Origin: JBBQDZ01 sp038237515
GTDB taxonomy: Bacteria; Actinomycetota; Thermoleophilia; Gaiellales; Gaiellaceae
DNA length: 64,000 nt
Assembly: GCA_038237515.1 (NCBI GenBank)
Contig: JBBRYP010000001.1
Location: forward strand, 80,615 to 144,614
Reading direction: 5' to 3'
Positions 51,301 to 58,475 of the stretch are shown here, in pieces. Both the position numbers and the translations under genes were made by a program. The notes below the pieces were generated by a model. That model was given only the letters and a program-made list of their open reading frames with translations. It made no database searches and had not been told where the DNA came from. Numbering within the stretch: the stretch's first letter is position 1; the number at the start of each line of letters is the position of its first letter.

Positions 51301-51705
51301 GACGTGCTGCACGTCGCCGAAGGTGGCGCGGTCGTCGTCGACTTCAAGACGAACGTGCTCGAGAACACCTCACCCGAGGAGGTCGTCGAACGCGACTACA
51401 CGCTGCAGCGCCTCGTCTACGCGCTCGCGGTGCTCCGGGCCGGCAGCGTGCGGGTCGAGGTCGTCTACCAGTTCCTCGAACGACCGGACGAGCTCGTCAC
51501 CGCGACGTTCGCGCAAGGCGACGTACCCGCGCTCGAGGCCGACCTCTCCGCTGCCATCGCGCGCATCCACGAGGGTGACTTCAGGCCGACGCCCGGCGAG
51601 GCCGTGTGCTCCGACTGCCCGGCCCTCGACGTCGTTTGCGCAGGCGTGCGCCTGCAGAGCTCCTCAGCGGCCCCGGAGGGTCTCTTCGCGGGCATCGCCT
51701 CGTAG
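48349..51705 (+). CDS. AddA/AdnB-like UvrD-family helicase-nuclease
   Basis: The motor subunit of the resection complex, 1118 aa. Superfamily 1 motifs in order: VFVSAGAGTGKTMVLVERF (Q-motif and Walker A, about 22-33), ITYTERAAAELRAR, STIHGFCLRLLK, MVDEFQDTNRLQCELID (about 320), VGDEFQSIYGFRHAEV, LTLNYRSRPEVL, LLTIHAAKGLEFKVVVVADA, and YYVAMTRAIDRLIVSGS. The C-terminal PD-(D/E)XK nuclease has YSALALFERCSYRFY, GDAAHRLLELVDL, LLHGRLDVLHV, VVVDFKTNVLE (about 998), YTLQRLVYALAV, and final Cys CSDCPALDVVC. GTG 48349 gives SSVSPNPEQAAAIAA as the N-terminus. Confidence 0.92.
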   Translation: MSSVSPNPEQAAAIAARGHVFVSAGAGTGKTMVLVERFVRAVCDEGLDVESILVITYTERAAAELRARVRTTLGEAGRHDLARRLDGAWISTIHGFCLRLLKAHPFAAKLDPRFRVVDDSQARVLRSEAFRTALESFCAGERPDRLRLLATYGARGLRHMLTGVHETLRSAGRPLELVLAEPSPLPELLAELGEAARCVVDDGEASELGRERAARLLDLLRPAPPAEFLLDLREFHGRGERLASYEEARKAVQQAALDEVAARDRDLLHELLQEFAGCYREVKERESALDFEDLQLTARDLLRDDPELRAREQWRFRAIMVDEFQDTNRLQCELIDLLGGEDVFFVGDEFQSIYGFRHAEVAVFRERRERAQEVLPLTLNYRSRPEVLAAINHLFEGEFGEEFQPLAASGEFPDPVFGVPVELLVTDKSTYRDSGTHWRRAEARHVARRVRELVDAGAAEPGEIVLLFAAGTDAEWYEEELRALGLPTYRTTGRGYFGQQQVVDLLAYLRLLHNRYDDEALVTVLASPFVGLSNDALVLLRRGAEKRPLFVGLERSLPPALPERDERLLRAFKQRFERLATAAAALSLERLCERIVAEHDYDLAVLAQWDGARRYANLRKLGRLARSYEELRGPDVEGFVRFVAEQDAAGARELEAVAEEEDADVVRLLTIHAAKGLEFKVVVVADAGRVRAAPSGDEILALPDGRFGFKVADPVTGRRLSASVYDEVRRAGVEAAEAERRRLYYVAMTRAIDRLIVSGSIDPARAADSSTPIGWVLGRLQVDLGDAAQTVELERGGARLILRLDRGREREPAPAELEAPLEEGQLALFVEGEAAPLPPVVPALAELAPLPQIPAQRVRRLSYSALALFERCSYRFYAERLAGLRPVTRTRGGPGHDGLAATEIGDAAHRLLELVDLGDPSPPPLDLVATWYPTVTADELARVRSLVQAYCDSALARRVAALPGAAAERPFAFEHEGVLLHGRLDVLHVAEGGAVVVDFKTNVLENTSPEEVVERDYTLQRLVYALAVLRAGSVRVEVVYQFLERPDELVTATFAQGDVPALEADLSAAIARIHEGDFRPTPGEAVCSDCPALDVVCAGVRLQSSSAAPEGLFAGIAS

Positions 51706-51737
51706 TGGGCCGCCCACCGACGTTCGCCGCAGTCTAG

Positions 51738-52228
51738 GTGCTCGCGCGCCCCGCACGGCCGGTGGACGTCGAGGCGATCTGCCGGATCTGCTCGGACGGC
51801 TGGCGCGAGACGTACCGCGACCTCTACACGGAGGAGGAGATCGAGGACGTCGTGCAGCGGTTCTACACCTACGAGCGGGTCCGGGCCGAGGTGGAACGAC
51901 CCGAGGGGTGGGACGGCTGGTGGGTTGCGGAGGACGAGGTGGGGGCGATCACAGCCGCCGGCGGTGGCGGCCTGACCGCACCGGGAGTGGGCGAGGTGTT
52001 CGTCCTCTACGCCGACCCAGCCGTCGCGGCGAGGGCGCGGGCACGGCGCTCCTGGACGCGGTGACCGCGCAGCAGCGAGCGCAGGGGGCTCGCGAGCAGT
52101 GGGTCTCGGTCGAACCCGAGAACGACAAGGGGGTGCCGTTCTACCGCGCCCGCGGGTTCGTGGAACGGGGAGCGGCGCCCGCCCACAGACGCGAAGGCGT
52201 CGCGCAGCGCATGGCGCGCGCGATCTGA
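51738..52228 (+). pseudogene. GNAT acetyltransferase gene with a frameshift
   Basis: The first part, from GTG 51738 (ARPARPVDVEAICRICSDGW, WWVAEDEVGAITAAGGG, VFVLYADPAV), is in one frame. The acetyl-CoA motif RGEGAGTALLDAVTAQ and the C-terminal VSVEPENDKGVPFYRARGF continue in another frame to TGA 52226-52228. One missing C near 52026 restores a normal GNAT domain of about 160 aa. Either the gene is recently inactivated or the base is a sequence error. The stop overlaps the ATG of nth. Confidence 0.75.
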
Positions 52229-52953
52229 TGACCCGCAGCTACGTCGCGGAGGCGCGGCGGCCTGTGGGCCGGCGGCGGGACAGGATCCGGCCGATCGTGG
52301 AGGCGCTCGCCGCCGACCACCCCGACGCGACGATCGCCCTCCGGTTCGGCTCCGACCTCGAGCTGCTCGTCTCGGTGATCCTCTCGGCGCAGACGACCGA
52401 CGTGAACGTCAACCGGGTCACTCAGCGGCTGTTCCGCAAGTACCACCGGCCGGAGGACTACCTCGCAGTGCCCGCGGAGGAGCTCGAGCGGGACATCTTC
52501 GCCACCGGGTTCTTCCGGCAGAAGGCGAGGTCGCTCCGCGGGACGATGCGGTTGCTGATCGAGGAGTTCGGCGGCGAGGTGCCGCGGCGGCTCGAGGAGC
52601 TGCTCCGGTTGCCGGGCGTCGCACGCAAGACCGCGAACGTCGTGGCGGCGGAGCTCGGCCAGCCGCAGGGGGTCGTCGTCGACACGCACGTCCGCCGGCT
52701 CTCGCAGCGGCTTGGCCTGACGCGCGAGGAGGATCCGGTGAAGATCGAGCGCGACCTCCAGAAGCTCGTCCCGCGCCAGGACTGGGGCCGCTTCCCGCAC
52801 CTCCTCATCTGGCACGGCCGCCGCGTCTGCATCGCTCGCGCGCCTCTGTGCGAGGCGTGTGTGCTGAGCCGCCTCTGCCCCTCCAGTCGCGTCTCGGGGA
52901 TGACGCGTCAGCGCGGAGCGAGCGCCACGAGCAGTCCGCCGTCCTCGTCGTAG
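52228..52953 (+). CDS. nth: Endonuclease III
   Basis: Base-excision repair glycosylase/AP lyase for oxidised pyrimidines. Core: SVILSAQTTDVNVNRVTQRL, IFATGFFRQKARSLRG, the helix-hairpin-helix LPGVARKTANVVAAELG with catalytic Lys, and VVVDTHVRRLSQRLGL with catalytic Asp. The 4Fe-4S loop CIARAPLCEACVLSRLC has C-x6-C-x2-C-x5-C spacing. The 241-aa protein has a Ser-rich tail of about 20 residues that overlaps the convergent minus-strand gene by 46 nt. ATG 52228 overlaps the GNAT stop. Confidence 0.93.
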   Translation: MTRSYVAEARRPVGRRRDRIRPIVEALAADHPDATIALRFGSDLELLVSVILSAQTTDVNVNRVTQRLFRKYHRPEDYLAVPAEELERDIFATGFFRQKARSLRGTMRLLIEEFGGEVPRRLEELLRLPGVARKTANVVAAELGQPQGVVVDTHVRRLSQRLGLTREEDPVKIERDLQKLVPRQDWGRFPHLLIWHGRRVCIARAPLCEACVLSRLCPSSRVSGMTRQRGASATSSPPSSS

Positions 52954-53357
52954 GCGGGGAAGAAGTCCGCGGTCACGGGCTTCTGGTGGCCCGAGCGCGT
53001 CCGCAGCTCGAGCTCCTCGCCGAGGCGCCGCACGCCCCATTCGAGGGCGAGCTTCGCCGGATTCCGCTCCTCCTCGAACCCGGAGAGCCCGAAGCCCTCG
53101 ACGACCTCCCTTCCCATCAGCTCCGGCTCGGGATAGCCCGTGAGCTCGAAGACGCCTCGTCCCGCGGCCAGGATGCGACCCTCCCGGTCGCAGGCGACGA
53201 GGCCCGCGCCGGGGGCAGGGTAGTAGTCGTCCATCAGCTCGAAGAGGAAGCCGAAGCCGCAGCGGTGGCAGGCGACCGCTTGCGTGTCGGTGAGGCTCTC
53301 CCGCCGGTCGGTGTCAATCGAGCGGTCCTTGCAGTTCGGGCAGATGTAGTAAGGCAT
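52908..53357 (-). CDS. Zinc-ribbon plus PAS-domain protein
   Basis: A 149-aa cytoplasmic protein. The N-terminal 40 residues form a zinc ribbon with CPNC (PYYICPNCKDRS) and CHRC (AVACHRCGFGFLF). Then follows a single PAS sensor domain: DDYYPAPGAGLVACDREGRI, GRGVFELTGYPEPELMGREV, and TRSGHQKPVTADFFPAYDED. There is no kinase, cyclase or DNA-binding output, so it is probably a sensor that works through a partner. It lies 10 nt downstream of corA on the same strand and may be co-transcribed with it. Confidence 0.82.
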   Translation of the reverse strand: MPYYICPNCKDRSIDTDRRESLTDTQAVACHRCGFGFLFELMDDYYPAPGAGLVACDREGRILAAGRGVFELTGYPEPELMGREVVEGFGLSGFEEERNPAKLALEWGVRRLGEELELRTRSGHQKPVTADFFPAYDEDGGLLVALAPR

Positions 53358-53367
53358 CGACCCGATG

Positions 53368-54279
53368 CTAGATCCACCTGCGCCATCTGTAGAAGGCGAG
53401 CTGGGCGATCGTCGTCACGACGATCAGCCCCCACGACCAGCCCAGGTAGCCGTAGTGCCAGTGGAGCTCGGGCATGTGGTCGAAGTTCTGCCCGTAGAGG
53501 CCCACGATGAAGGTGGGTACGAGCAGCACCGAGGCGATGACAGTGAGGCGCTTCATGACCTCGTTCTGGTCGTTCGCGACCTTCGCCTGGTGATAGTCGC
53601 GAACGCCCTGAAGGAGATCGCGCGAGAACTCGAGCCCCTCGTTCGCCCGCTGGAGCTTGTCGTAGGCGGCCCCGAACTGCAGCTCGACCTCGTGCGGAAA
53701 GACCTCGCGCCCGTTCAGGTCGATCCGGTTGTCGACGATCGCACGCACCGCGTCGCGCGTGGGTGCCAGCGTCCGGCGGATGTGGAGCATGTCGTGGCGG
53801 AGCTCCGAGATCCGTTCGCGGACTCTTGCGCTCGGCCAAGCGTCGACCTCGTCCTCGAGCTCCTCGATCTCGTCGTTCAGCGCGTCGATCAGGTCGAGGT
53901 AGCGCTCGGCGATGTCGTCGACGAGGTGGTAGACGACCATCCCGGGGCTCTCGTCGGCGCGGCACGCCTCCCGCACCCGCGAGGTCTCGAAGGCCGCCCC
54001 GTGCTCCGGCGTCTTCCTGACGGTCAGGACTCGCTCCTCCGTGAGGATCAGGTCGACCTCCTGATAGAAGACACGATCCTCGTCCGGCTCGACGACGGCC
54101 ACGAGAAAGACTCCGAAGATGTAGTCGCCGTGACCGACGAGCGTCGGCCGCGGCTCGTCGTCGTGCTCCGGGGGCGCCAGCAGCTGCGCGAGTGCCCGCG
54201 GGTGGAGCTTCTGCCGTCCCGCACCCCGGATCGCCTCTTCGTCCGGGTCGAGGAGGTCGGTCCAGACGGAGCCGTCCAT
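53368..54279 (-). CDS. corA: CorA-family divalent cation transporter with a GQN motif
   Basis: A 303-aa CorA/MIT family channel: N-terminal cytoplasmic funnel, long helices (LDLIDALNDEIEELEDEVDA, YDKLQRANEGLEFSRDLLQG) and two C-terminal membrane helices (VIASVLLVPTFIVGLYGQNF, GLIVVTTIAQLAFYRW). The selectivity loop, normally YGMNF, is YGQNF, and the following loop reads DHMPELHWHYG. CorA homologues with altered GxN motifs may differ in ion preference. ATG 54279 is supported by a TACCCT box 6 nt upstream. Confidence 0.9.
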   Translation of the reverse strand: MDGSVWTDLLDPDEEAIRGAGRQKLHPRALAQLLAPPEHDDEPRPTLVGHGDYIFGVFLVAVVEPDEDRVFYQEVDLILTEERVLTVRKTPEHGAAFETSRVREACRADESPGMVVYHLVDDIAERYLDLIDALNDEIEELEDEVDAWPSARVRERISELRHDMLHIRRTLAPTRDAVRAIVDNRIDLNGREVFPHEVELQFGAAYDKLQRANEGLEFSRDLLQGVRDYHQAKVANDQNEVMKRLTVIASVLLVPTFIVGLYGQNFDHMPELHWHYGYLGWSWGLIVVTTIAQLAFYRWRRWI

Positions 54280-54285
54280 TTCGCG

Positions 54286-54291
54286 AGGGTA
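54286..54291 (-). promoter_or_regulatory. -10 box of corA
   Basis: TACCCT on the minus strand ends 6 nt before ATG 54279, between trxB and corA; leaderless corA expected. Confidence 0.5.
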
Positions 54292-54319
54292 CCGCCGCCC
54301 TCGGCTAGACCCGGCTCGG

Positions 54320-55309
54320 CTAGACCTGACTCGGTTCCGCCTCGGCCCGCGGGGCAGTCGTGGCGTCGAAAGGGTGGCCGTGACTGGAGGAGAGGTAGCG
54401 CTCGGCGTCGAGAGCGGCCATGCAGCCGGAGCCGGCGGCGGTGACGGCCTGACGGTAGACGTGATCCTGGACGTCACCGGCCGCGAACACACCGGGGACG
54501 TTCGTCTCGGTGGTGCCGGGTCGGGTGACGAGGTAGCCGTTCTCGTCGTGGTCGAGCGCGTCGAGGAAGAGCTTCGTGTTGGGATCGTGGCCGATCGCGA
54601 CGAAGAAGCCCTCGGCCGGAAGCTCCCAGCTCTCGCCGGTGAGCGTCGAGCGCAGCCGCACCCCCTCGACCTTGCCGTCCCCGAGCACCTCGTCCACGAG
54701 CGCGTTCGTGACGAACTCGATCTTGCCGTTCGCGCGCGCCCTGTCGGTCATGATCTGGGAGGCGCGGAACTCGTCTCGGCGGTGGACGATCCACACCTTC
54801 TCCGCGAACTTCGTGAGGAAGGTCGCTTCCTCCATCGCGGAGTCGCCGCCGCCGACGACGACCACGCATTTCTCCCTGAAGAACGAGCCGTCACAGGTCG
54901 CGCAGGCGGAGACGCCGCGCCCCTGAAGGCGCTGCTCGGACTCGAGGCCGAGCCAGCGCGCGCTCGCGCCCGTCGCGACGATCACCGTCTCGGCCAGGTG
55001 CTCCTGGTCGTCGATGTAGACCTTCAGCGGCCGGGCGGAGAAGCCGATCCGCGTGACGTCGTCGGTGACGAACCGCGCGCCGAAACGCTCGGCCTGCCGG
55101 CGGAAGTCGGCCATCATCTGTGGTCCCATGATCCCGTCGGCGTACCCGGGATAGTTCTCGACGTCGCTCGTGATCATCAGCTGGCCGCCCCACTGGAAAC
55201 CCTCGATCACGAGCGGCTCCAGGTTCGCCCGCGCCGCGTAGAGCGCGGCCGTGTATCCGGCGGGCCCGCCGCCGATGATGATCATCTCGCGCATGCCGTT
55301 CGCGCTCAT
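54320..55309 (-). CDS. trxB: Thioredoxin reductase (NADPH)
   Basis: Reduces thioredoxin with NADPH and FAD. The 329-aa protein has FAD motif MIIIGGGPAGYTAALYAARA, PLVIEGFQWGGQLMITSDVE, redox-active ACATCDGSFF (CxxC), NADPH motif VVVVGGGDSAMEEATFL, RRDEFRAS, and GVFAAGDVQDHVYRQAVTAA near the C-terminus. ATG 55309 is chosen because GGAGGAG lies 4 nt before it; the TTG 12 nt upstream would place the ribosome-binding site inside the gene. No thioredoxin gene is next to it. Confidence 0.94.
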   Translation of the reverse strand: MSANGMREMIIIGGGPAGYTAALYAARANLEPLVIEGFQWGGQLMITSDVENYPGYADGIMGPQMMADFRRQAERFGARFVTDDVTRIGFSARPLKVYIDDQEHLAETVIVATGASARWLGLESEQRLQGRGVSACATCDGSFFREKCVVVVGGGDSAMEEATFLTKFAEKVWIVHRRDEFRASQIMTDRARANGKIEFVTNALVDEVLGDGKVEGVRLRSTLTGESWELPAEGFFVAIGHDPNTKLFLDALDHDENGYLVTRPGTTETNVPGVFAAGDVQDHVYRQAVTAAGSGCMAALDAERYLSSSHGHPFDATTAPRAEAEPSQV

Positions 55310-55413
55310 CTTCTCCTCCAAGGGTCGCTCACCGTAATCAACGCCGCGGACGGATTCAAGCTTCCGTGGCGCGATCGAGGCTTCGAATTCCGCGGGCTGG
55401 CAAAGTAGGCGTC

Positions 55414-56556
55414 ATGGCCTCGACGATCGGCTGGGAGTCTCTCCGCGAGCTGGCGGCGTTCCACGCCGCGAAGGGCTGCGCGATCAGCTTCTACCTCGAC
55501 CTGGATCCGCGGCGGACTCCGACCGCGGGCGACGCGGCGAGCCGCGTCAACTCGCTCCTCGACGAGGGCGCCCGACAGACGGGCGTACCGGTCGAGAACC
55601 TGACGCACGACGAGCGTCAGGGGCTCCGAGAGGACTTCCAGCGGATCCGCCGCTACTACGAGGCCGAGTTCAACCGCGACGGCGTCCGCGGGCTCGCCGT
55701 CTTCTGTTCCGGGCTCGACGGCTTCTGGCGCCCGCTCCCGCTGATCGAGTCGGTCGCCGACGAGGTGCGCGTCAACCGCGAGTTCTACCTCGCCCCGCTC
55801 GTGCCGCTCGTCGGCCGAGGCGAGGGCGTGCTCGTCGTCGCCGTCGGCCGCGAGCGCGGCGATGTCTACCGGCTCTGCGAAGGGCGGCTGGAGGAGGTCG
55901 TCGACCGCACCGACCACCAGCCGCGACGCCACGACCAGGGGGGCCGGGCGCAGGCACGCATCCAGCGCCACATCGACAACCTCGCCCACGAGCACCTGCG
56001 GGGCGTCGCCGAGGAGCTCGAGCGGCAGTTCCGGCGCCTCGGCTCGCAGGCGATCGTGGTCGTCTGCAACGAGGAGACGAAGTCCGCGTTCGAGAGCCTG
56101 GTCGGGAACGACGTTCGAGAAGCGATCGTCGGCTGGGCCACCGCCGAGGCGCACGCAGGCGCGCCCGATCTTCTGGCGGCCGCTTCGCCTTGCCTCGACC
56201 GCTGGCGTGAGGGACTCGAGGACGCGGCAGTCGACCGCTGGCGCGGAGAAGCAGGGCGGGGCGGCCGAGCCGCCTCAGGCTGGGAGGCGACGCTCGAGGC
56301 GGCCTCCGATGGGCGAGTCGAGCTGCTGCTCTACCAGGACGGCGCGGCGCAGGCCGCGGCGCGGTGCCCGTCGTGTGGCCGCCTCTCCCCGAGCGCCGGG
56401 CCGTGCCCGCTCGACGGCGCCGTCATGGAGGTGAGCGAGGACGGGCTCGACCTCGCAATCCACCAGACGATCGCCCACGGCGGAACCGCGTCGGCTGTGG
56501 TCAGCCGGCGCGACCTCGACCCCGTCGGGGGCATCGGCGCGCTTCTGCGCTACTAA
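55414..56556 (+). CDS. baeRF/Vms1-like release-factor-domain protein
   Basis: A 380-aa protein of the bacterial archaeo-eukaryotic release factor (baeRF) group, related to eRF1 and Vms1 domains that cleave peptidyl-tRNA. Visible are ISFYLDLDPRRTPTAGDAAS, GVRGLAVFCSGLDGFWRPLP, VNREFYLAPLVPLVGRGEGV, and HDQGGRAQARIQRHIDNLAH. The last is a Gly-Gly/Gln loop at the position of the eRF1 GGQ. Then comes IVVVCNEETKSAFES and a C-terminal zinc knuckle CPSC...CPLDG. Ribosome rescue activity is an inference. ATG 55414 is kept over the longer GTG/ATG readings because family members begin near WESLRELAAF. Confidence 0.78.
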   Translation: MASTIGWESLRELAAFHAAKGCAISFYLDLDPRRTPTAGDAASRVNSLLDEGARQTGVPVENLTHDERQGLREDFQRIRRYYEAEFNRDGVRGLAVFCSGLDGFWRPLPLIESVADEVRVNREFYLAPLVPLVGRGEGVLVVAVGRERGDVYRLCEGRLEEVVDRTDHQPRRHDQGGRAQARIQRHIDNLAHEHLRGVAEELERQFRRLGSQAIVVVCNEETKSAFESLVGNDVREAIVGWATAEAHAGAPDLLAAASPCLDRWREGLEDAAVDRWRGEAGRGGRAASGWEATLEAASDGRVELLLYQDGAAQAAARCPSCGRLSPSAGPCPLDGAVMEVSEDGLDLAIHQTIAHGGTASAVVSRRDLDPVGGIGALLRY

Positions 56557-56576
56557 AGCTTCCGGCCAGGCCGCCG

Positions 56577-56690
56577 GTTCGCTCCCGATCGTGGTCCCAG
56601 GACAAGGACATACGGGCCGCCGGCGTTCTCGTCTACACCACCGGCGAGCTCCTCGACGCGATCGGCGAGGCCCGCGACGAGTCGGTGTAG
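56577..56690 (+). pseudogene. Gene fragment resembling the end of a PIN-domain nuclease
   Basis: A frame after the baeRF-like gene ends in SWSQDKDIRAAGVLVYTTGE and LLDAIGEARDESV. The WSxDKDxxxxGVxVYTTGELL pattern resembles the C-terminus of PIN-domain toxins or nucleases. No upstream half is present in any frame of 56557-56800, so it is at most a remnant. Confidence 0.3.
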
Positions 56691-56800
56691 ATGATCCTCT
56701 CGACCCGATCGAGAACGGTGGAATCTCGACAGCCTGGCTGCGGGCGCGCAGGCCTGCTCTCGACCCACCCGAACGAGCGACCGGCTCGCGAAACTCGATG

Positions 56801-57844
56801 TCAGGCGGCTTCGATCGCCGGCAGCTGCGCCGGTTCGTCGATTGCCTCGTGCTCGCTCGCCCGCTCGAGCTTGCCGTCGAAGCGGTCGAGGCGCTTCTCG
56901 GCATCGACGTACTTCGTCTGAGCGCGGCCGAGGTGCGTCCCCACGAGCTCGAAGTCCTCGCGAAAACGACCGAAGTCCTTCCGTAGCCCGGACAGGTAGC
57001 CCATGACCTCCTGGGCGTTCTGCTCGAACTCCATCCCCTTGAGGCCGAAGGCGATCACCTGGAGGTACGCCGTGAAGGTCGTGGGGGAGACGGGGAAGAC
57101 GCGCCGGTCGTGCGCGTACTTGAGGAGCGCGCCGGTCTTCCCGCAGACGAGCTCGTAGTAGATGCCCTCCACCGGCAGGTACATGAATGCAAAGTCGTAG
57201 GTTCCCTCTGCCGGCTTCACGTACTTCGCGGAGATCGCGTCGATGTGGCCGCGGATGTCGCGCGTGAATGCCTTCTCGAAGAGCTCCCGCTCGCCGTCGG
57301 TCTGCGCGTCGACCATTCGCTCGAAGTTGTCGAGCGGAAACTTCGCGTCGATCGGGATCAGCTTCTCGACGCGAATGACGGCGTCGACCCGCTCACCGCT
57401 CTTGAACCCGTGCTGGGTGGCGTACGCGGACGGCGGGAGACGGTCGCGGAGCAGGTTCTCGAGCAGCAGCTCGCCGAAACCGCCCCGGGCCTTGGGGGGG
57501 CGCAGAACCTGCTCGAGCCGCGCCAGGTCGTTCGCGCGAGCGAGCATCTGCGCGGCCGTGCCGTCGAGCTTCGTCAACCGCTCGACGATCTGCGTGGCCG
57601 TGTCGCCGGCGCTCTTCTGCGTGGACAGGAGCCGCCCGTCGAGCCCCTCGAGGCGCCGGTCGACCTTAGTGTCCAGCTCACCGAAGCGCCGGTCGACGCG
57701 CGAGTCTAGCTCGCCCAGGCGGCGGTCGAGCTTGTCCTCGAACCCGCCGAGGCCGCGCGCGAGGAGTGCCGGGAGCCTGCGCAGGAGCAGGGCTCCTCCG
57801 GCGAGGAGGATGAGGAGGACGGCGACGATCAGCGCAACGGCCAC
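56801..57844 (-). CDS. rmuC: RmuC-family DNA recombination protein
   Basis: RmuC limits recombination at inverted repeats and has a nuclease-like fold. A 347-aa protein: N-terminal membrane helix (ALIVAVLLILLAGGALLL), a coiled coil with an 11-residue repeat (LDRRLGELDSRVDRRFGELD), and the RmuC domain. The latter has KARGGFGELLLENLLRDRLP, YATQHGFKSGERVDAVIRV, IPIDAKFPLDNFERM, FAFMYLPVEGIYYELV and VFPVSPTTFTAYLQVIAFGL. GTG start 57844; a TAGCGT box lies 11 nt upstream on the minus strand. Confidence 0.92.
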   Translation of the reverse strand: MAVALIVAVLLILLAGGALLLRRLPALLARGLGGFEDKLDRRLGELDSRVDRRFGELDTKVDRRLEGLDGRLLSTQKSAGDTATQIVERLTKLDGTAAQMLARANDLARLEQVLRPPKARGGFGELLLENLLRDRLPPSAYATQHGFKSGERVDAVIRVEKLIPIDAKFPLDNFERMVDAQTDGERELFEKAFTRDIRGHIDAISAKYVKPAEGTYDFAFMYLPVEGIYYELVCGKTGALLKYAHDRRVFPVSPTTFTAYLQVIAFGLKGMEFEQNAQEVMGYLSGLRKDFGRFREDFELVGTHLGRAQTKYVDAEKRLDRFDGKLERASEHEAIDEPAQLPAIEAA

Positions 57845-57855
57845 AGGACCGCGAA

Positions 57856-57861
57856 ACGCTA
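57856..57861 (-). promoter_or_regulatory. -10 box of rmuC
   Basis: TAGCGT on the minus strand ends 11 nt before GTG 57844. Confidence 0.4.
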
Positions 57862-57925
57862 GAGATGCTGTCGGACGGACACGAAGCGAAGGCGGCTTTC
57901 GCCGCCCTCGCCTCGTCGATTCACG

Positions 57926-58237
57926 CTAGACGGCGCCGCCGCCGCCTCCGCCGGTTCCCGTACCGGCCGCTCCGGTCGAGCCGCCTCCGGCAGGTGGTGA
58001 CCCGACGGGCGCGCCCGAGCCGGTCGTCGTGGCGGCGCCCGGCGAGGCAGCGCTGCCGCCGGCGGAGCCGCTGCTCGCAGCGCTTCCGCCCGTTCCGCCG
58101 GGGCCGCCCGTCGAGTCCTTGCCCTTGTCGCCGCGGTCGATCGCGTCCTTTCCACGCTCCGCCAGCCGTTCCGCTTCTCTCCCGACCGAGCTTGCCGCCT
58201 GCTTTCCGCGGCCGAGCAGCTTGTCCAGGAATCCCAT
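57926..58237 (-). CDS. Low-complexity Gly/Ser/Ala-rich small protein
   Basis: A 103-aa frame starting at ATG 58237 behind a good GAGGAGG ribosome-binding site. Residues 1-40 are a charged amphipathic helix (MGFLDKLLGRGKQAASSVGR, EAERLAERGKDAIDRGDKGK) similar to small CsbD/YtxH-like stress proteins; the rest is Gly, Ser, Ala, Thr and Pro repeats ending in a Gly run. No signal peptide. I do not recognise a family; the strong ribosome-binding site and neighbour-like codons make expression plausible. Confidence 0.55.
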   Translation of the reverse strand: MGFLDKLLGRGKQAASSVGREAERLAERGKDAIDRGDKGKDSTGGPGGTGGSAASSGSAGGSAASPGAATTTGSGAPVGSPPAGGGSTGAAGTGTGGGGGGAV

Positions 58238-58458
58238 TCCGTGGCCTCCTCTCGGTGATCAATCCCAGGGAGTATCGGAGAAAGCCGATAAAAATGCCAG
58301 ATCCGGCTCACCCGAAGGTCGACCGGATCCGACGCCGAGCGCAGTCCGAGGCAACTGCCTGCGCTCAGGCGGGCGGAGGAACGGCGAGGATGTAGCTGCG
58401 ACCCCGAGGTCGGGGTGCCCCTGCTCCCTTCGATGCCCCGAACGTCCGTTCGCACACG

Positions 58459-58464
58459 TAGGCT
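58459..58464 (+). promoter_or_regulatory. -10 box of the dinG-like gene
   Basis: TAGGCT ends 11 nt before ATG 58476. The 238 nt between 58238 and 58475 show no gene. Confidence 0.4.
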
Positions 58465-58475
58465 TCCGCTCGCGG

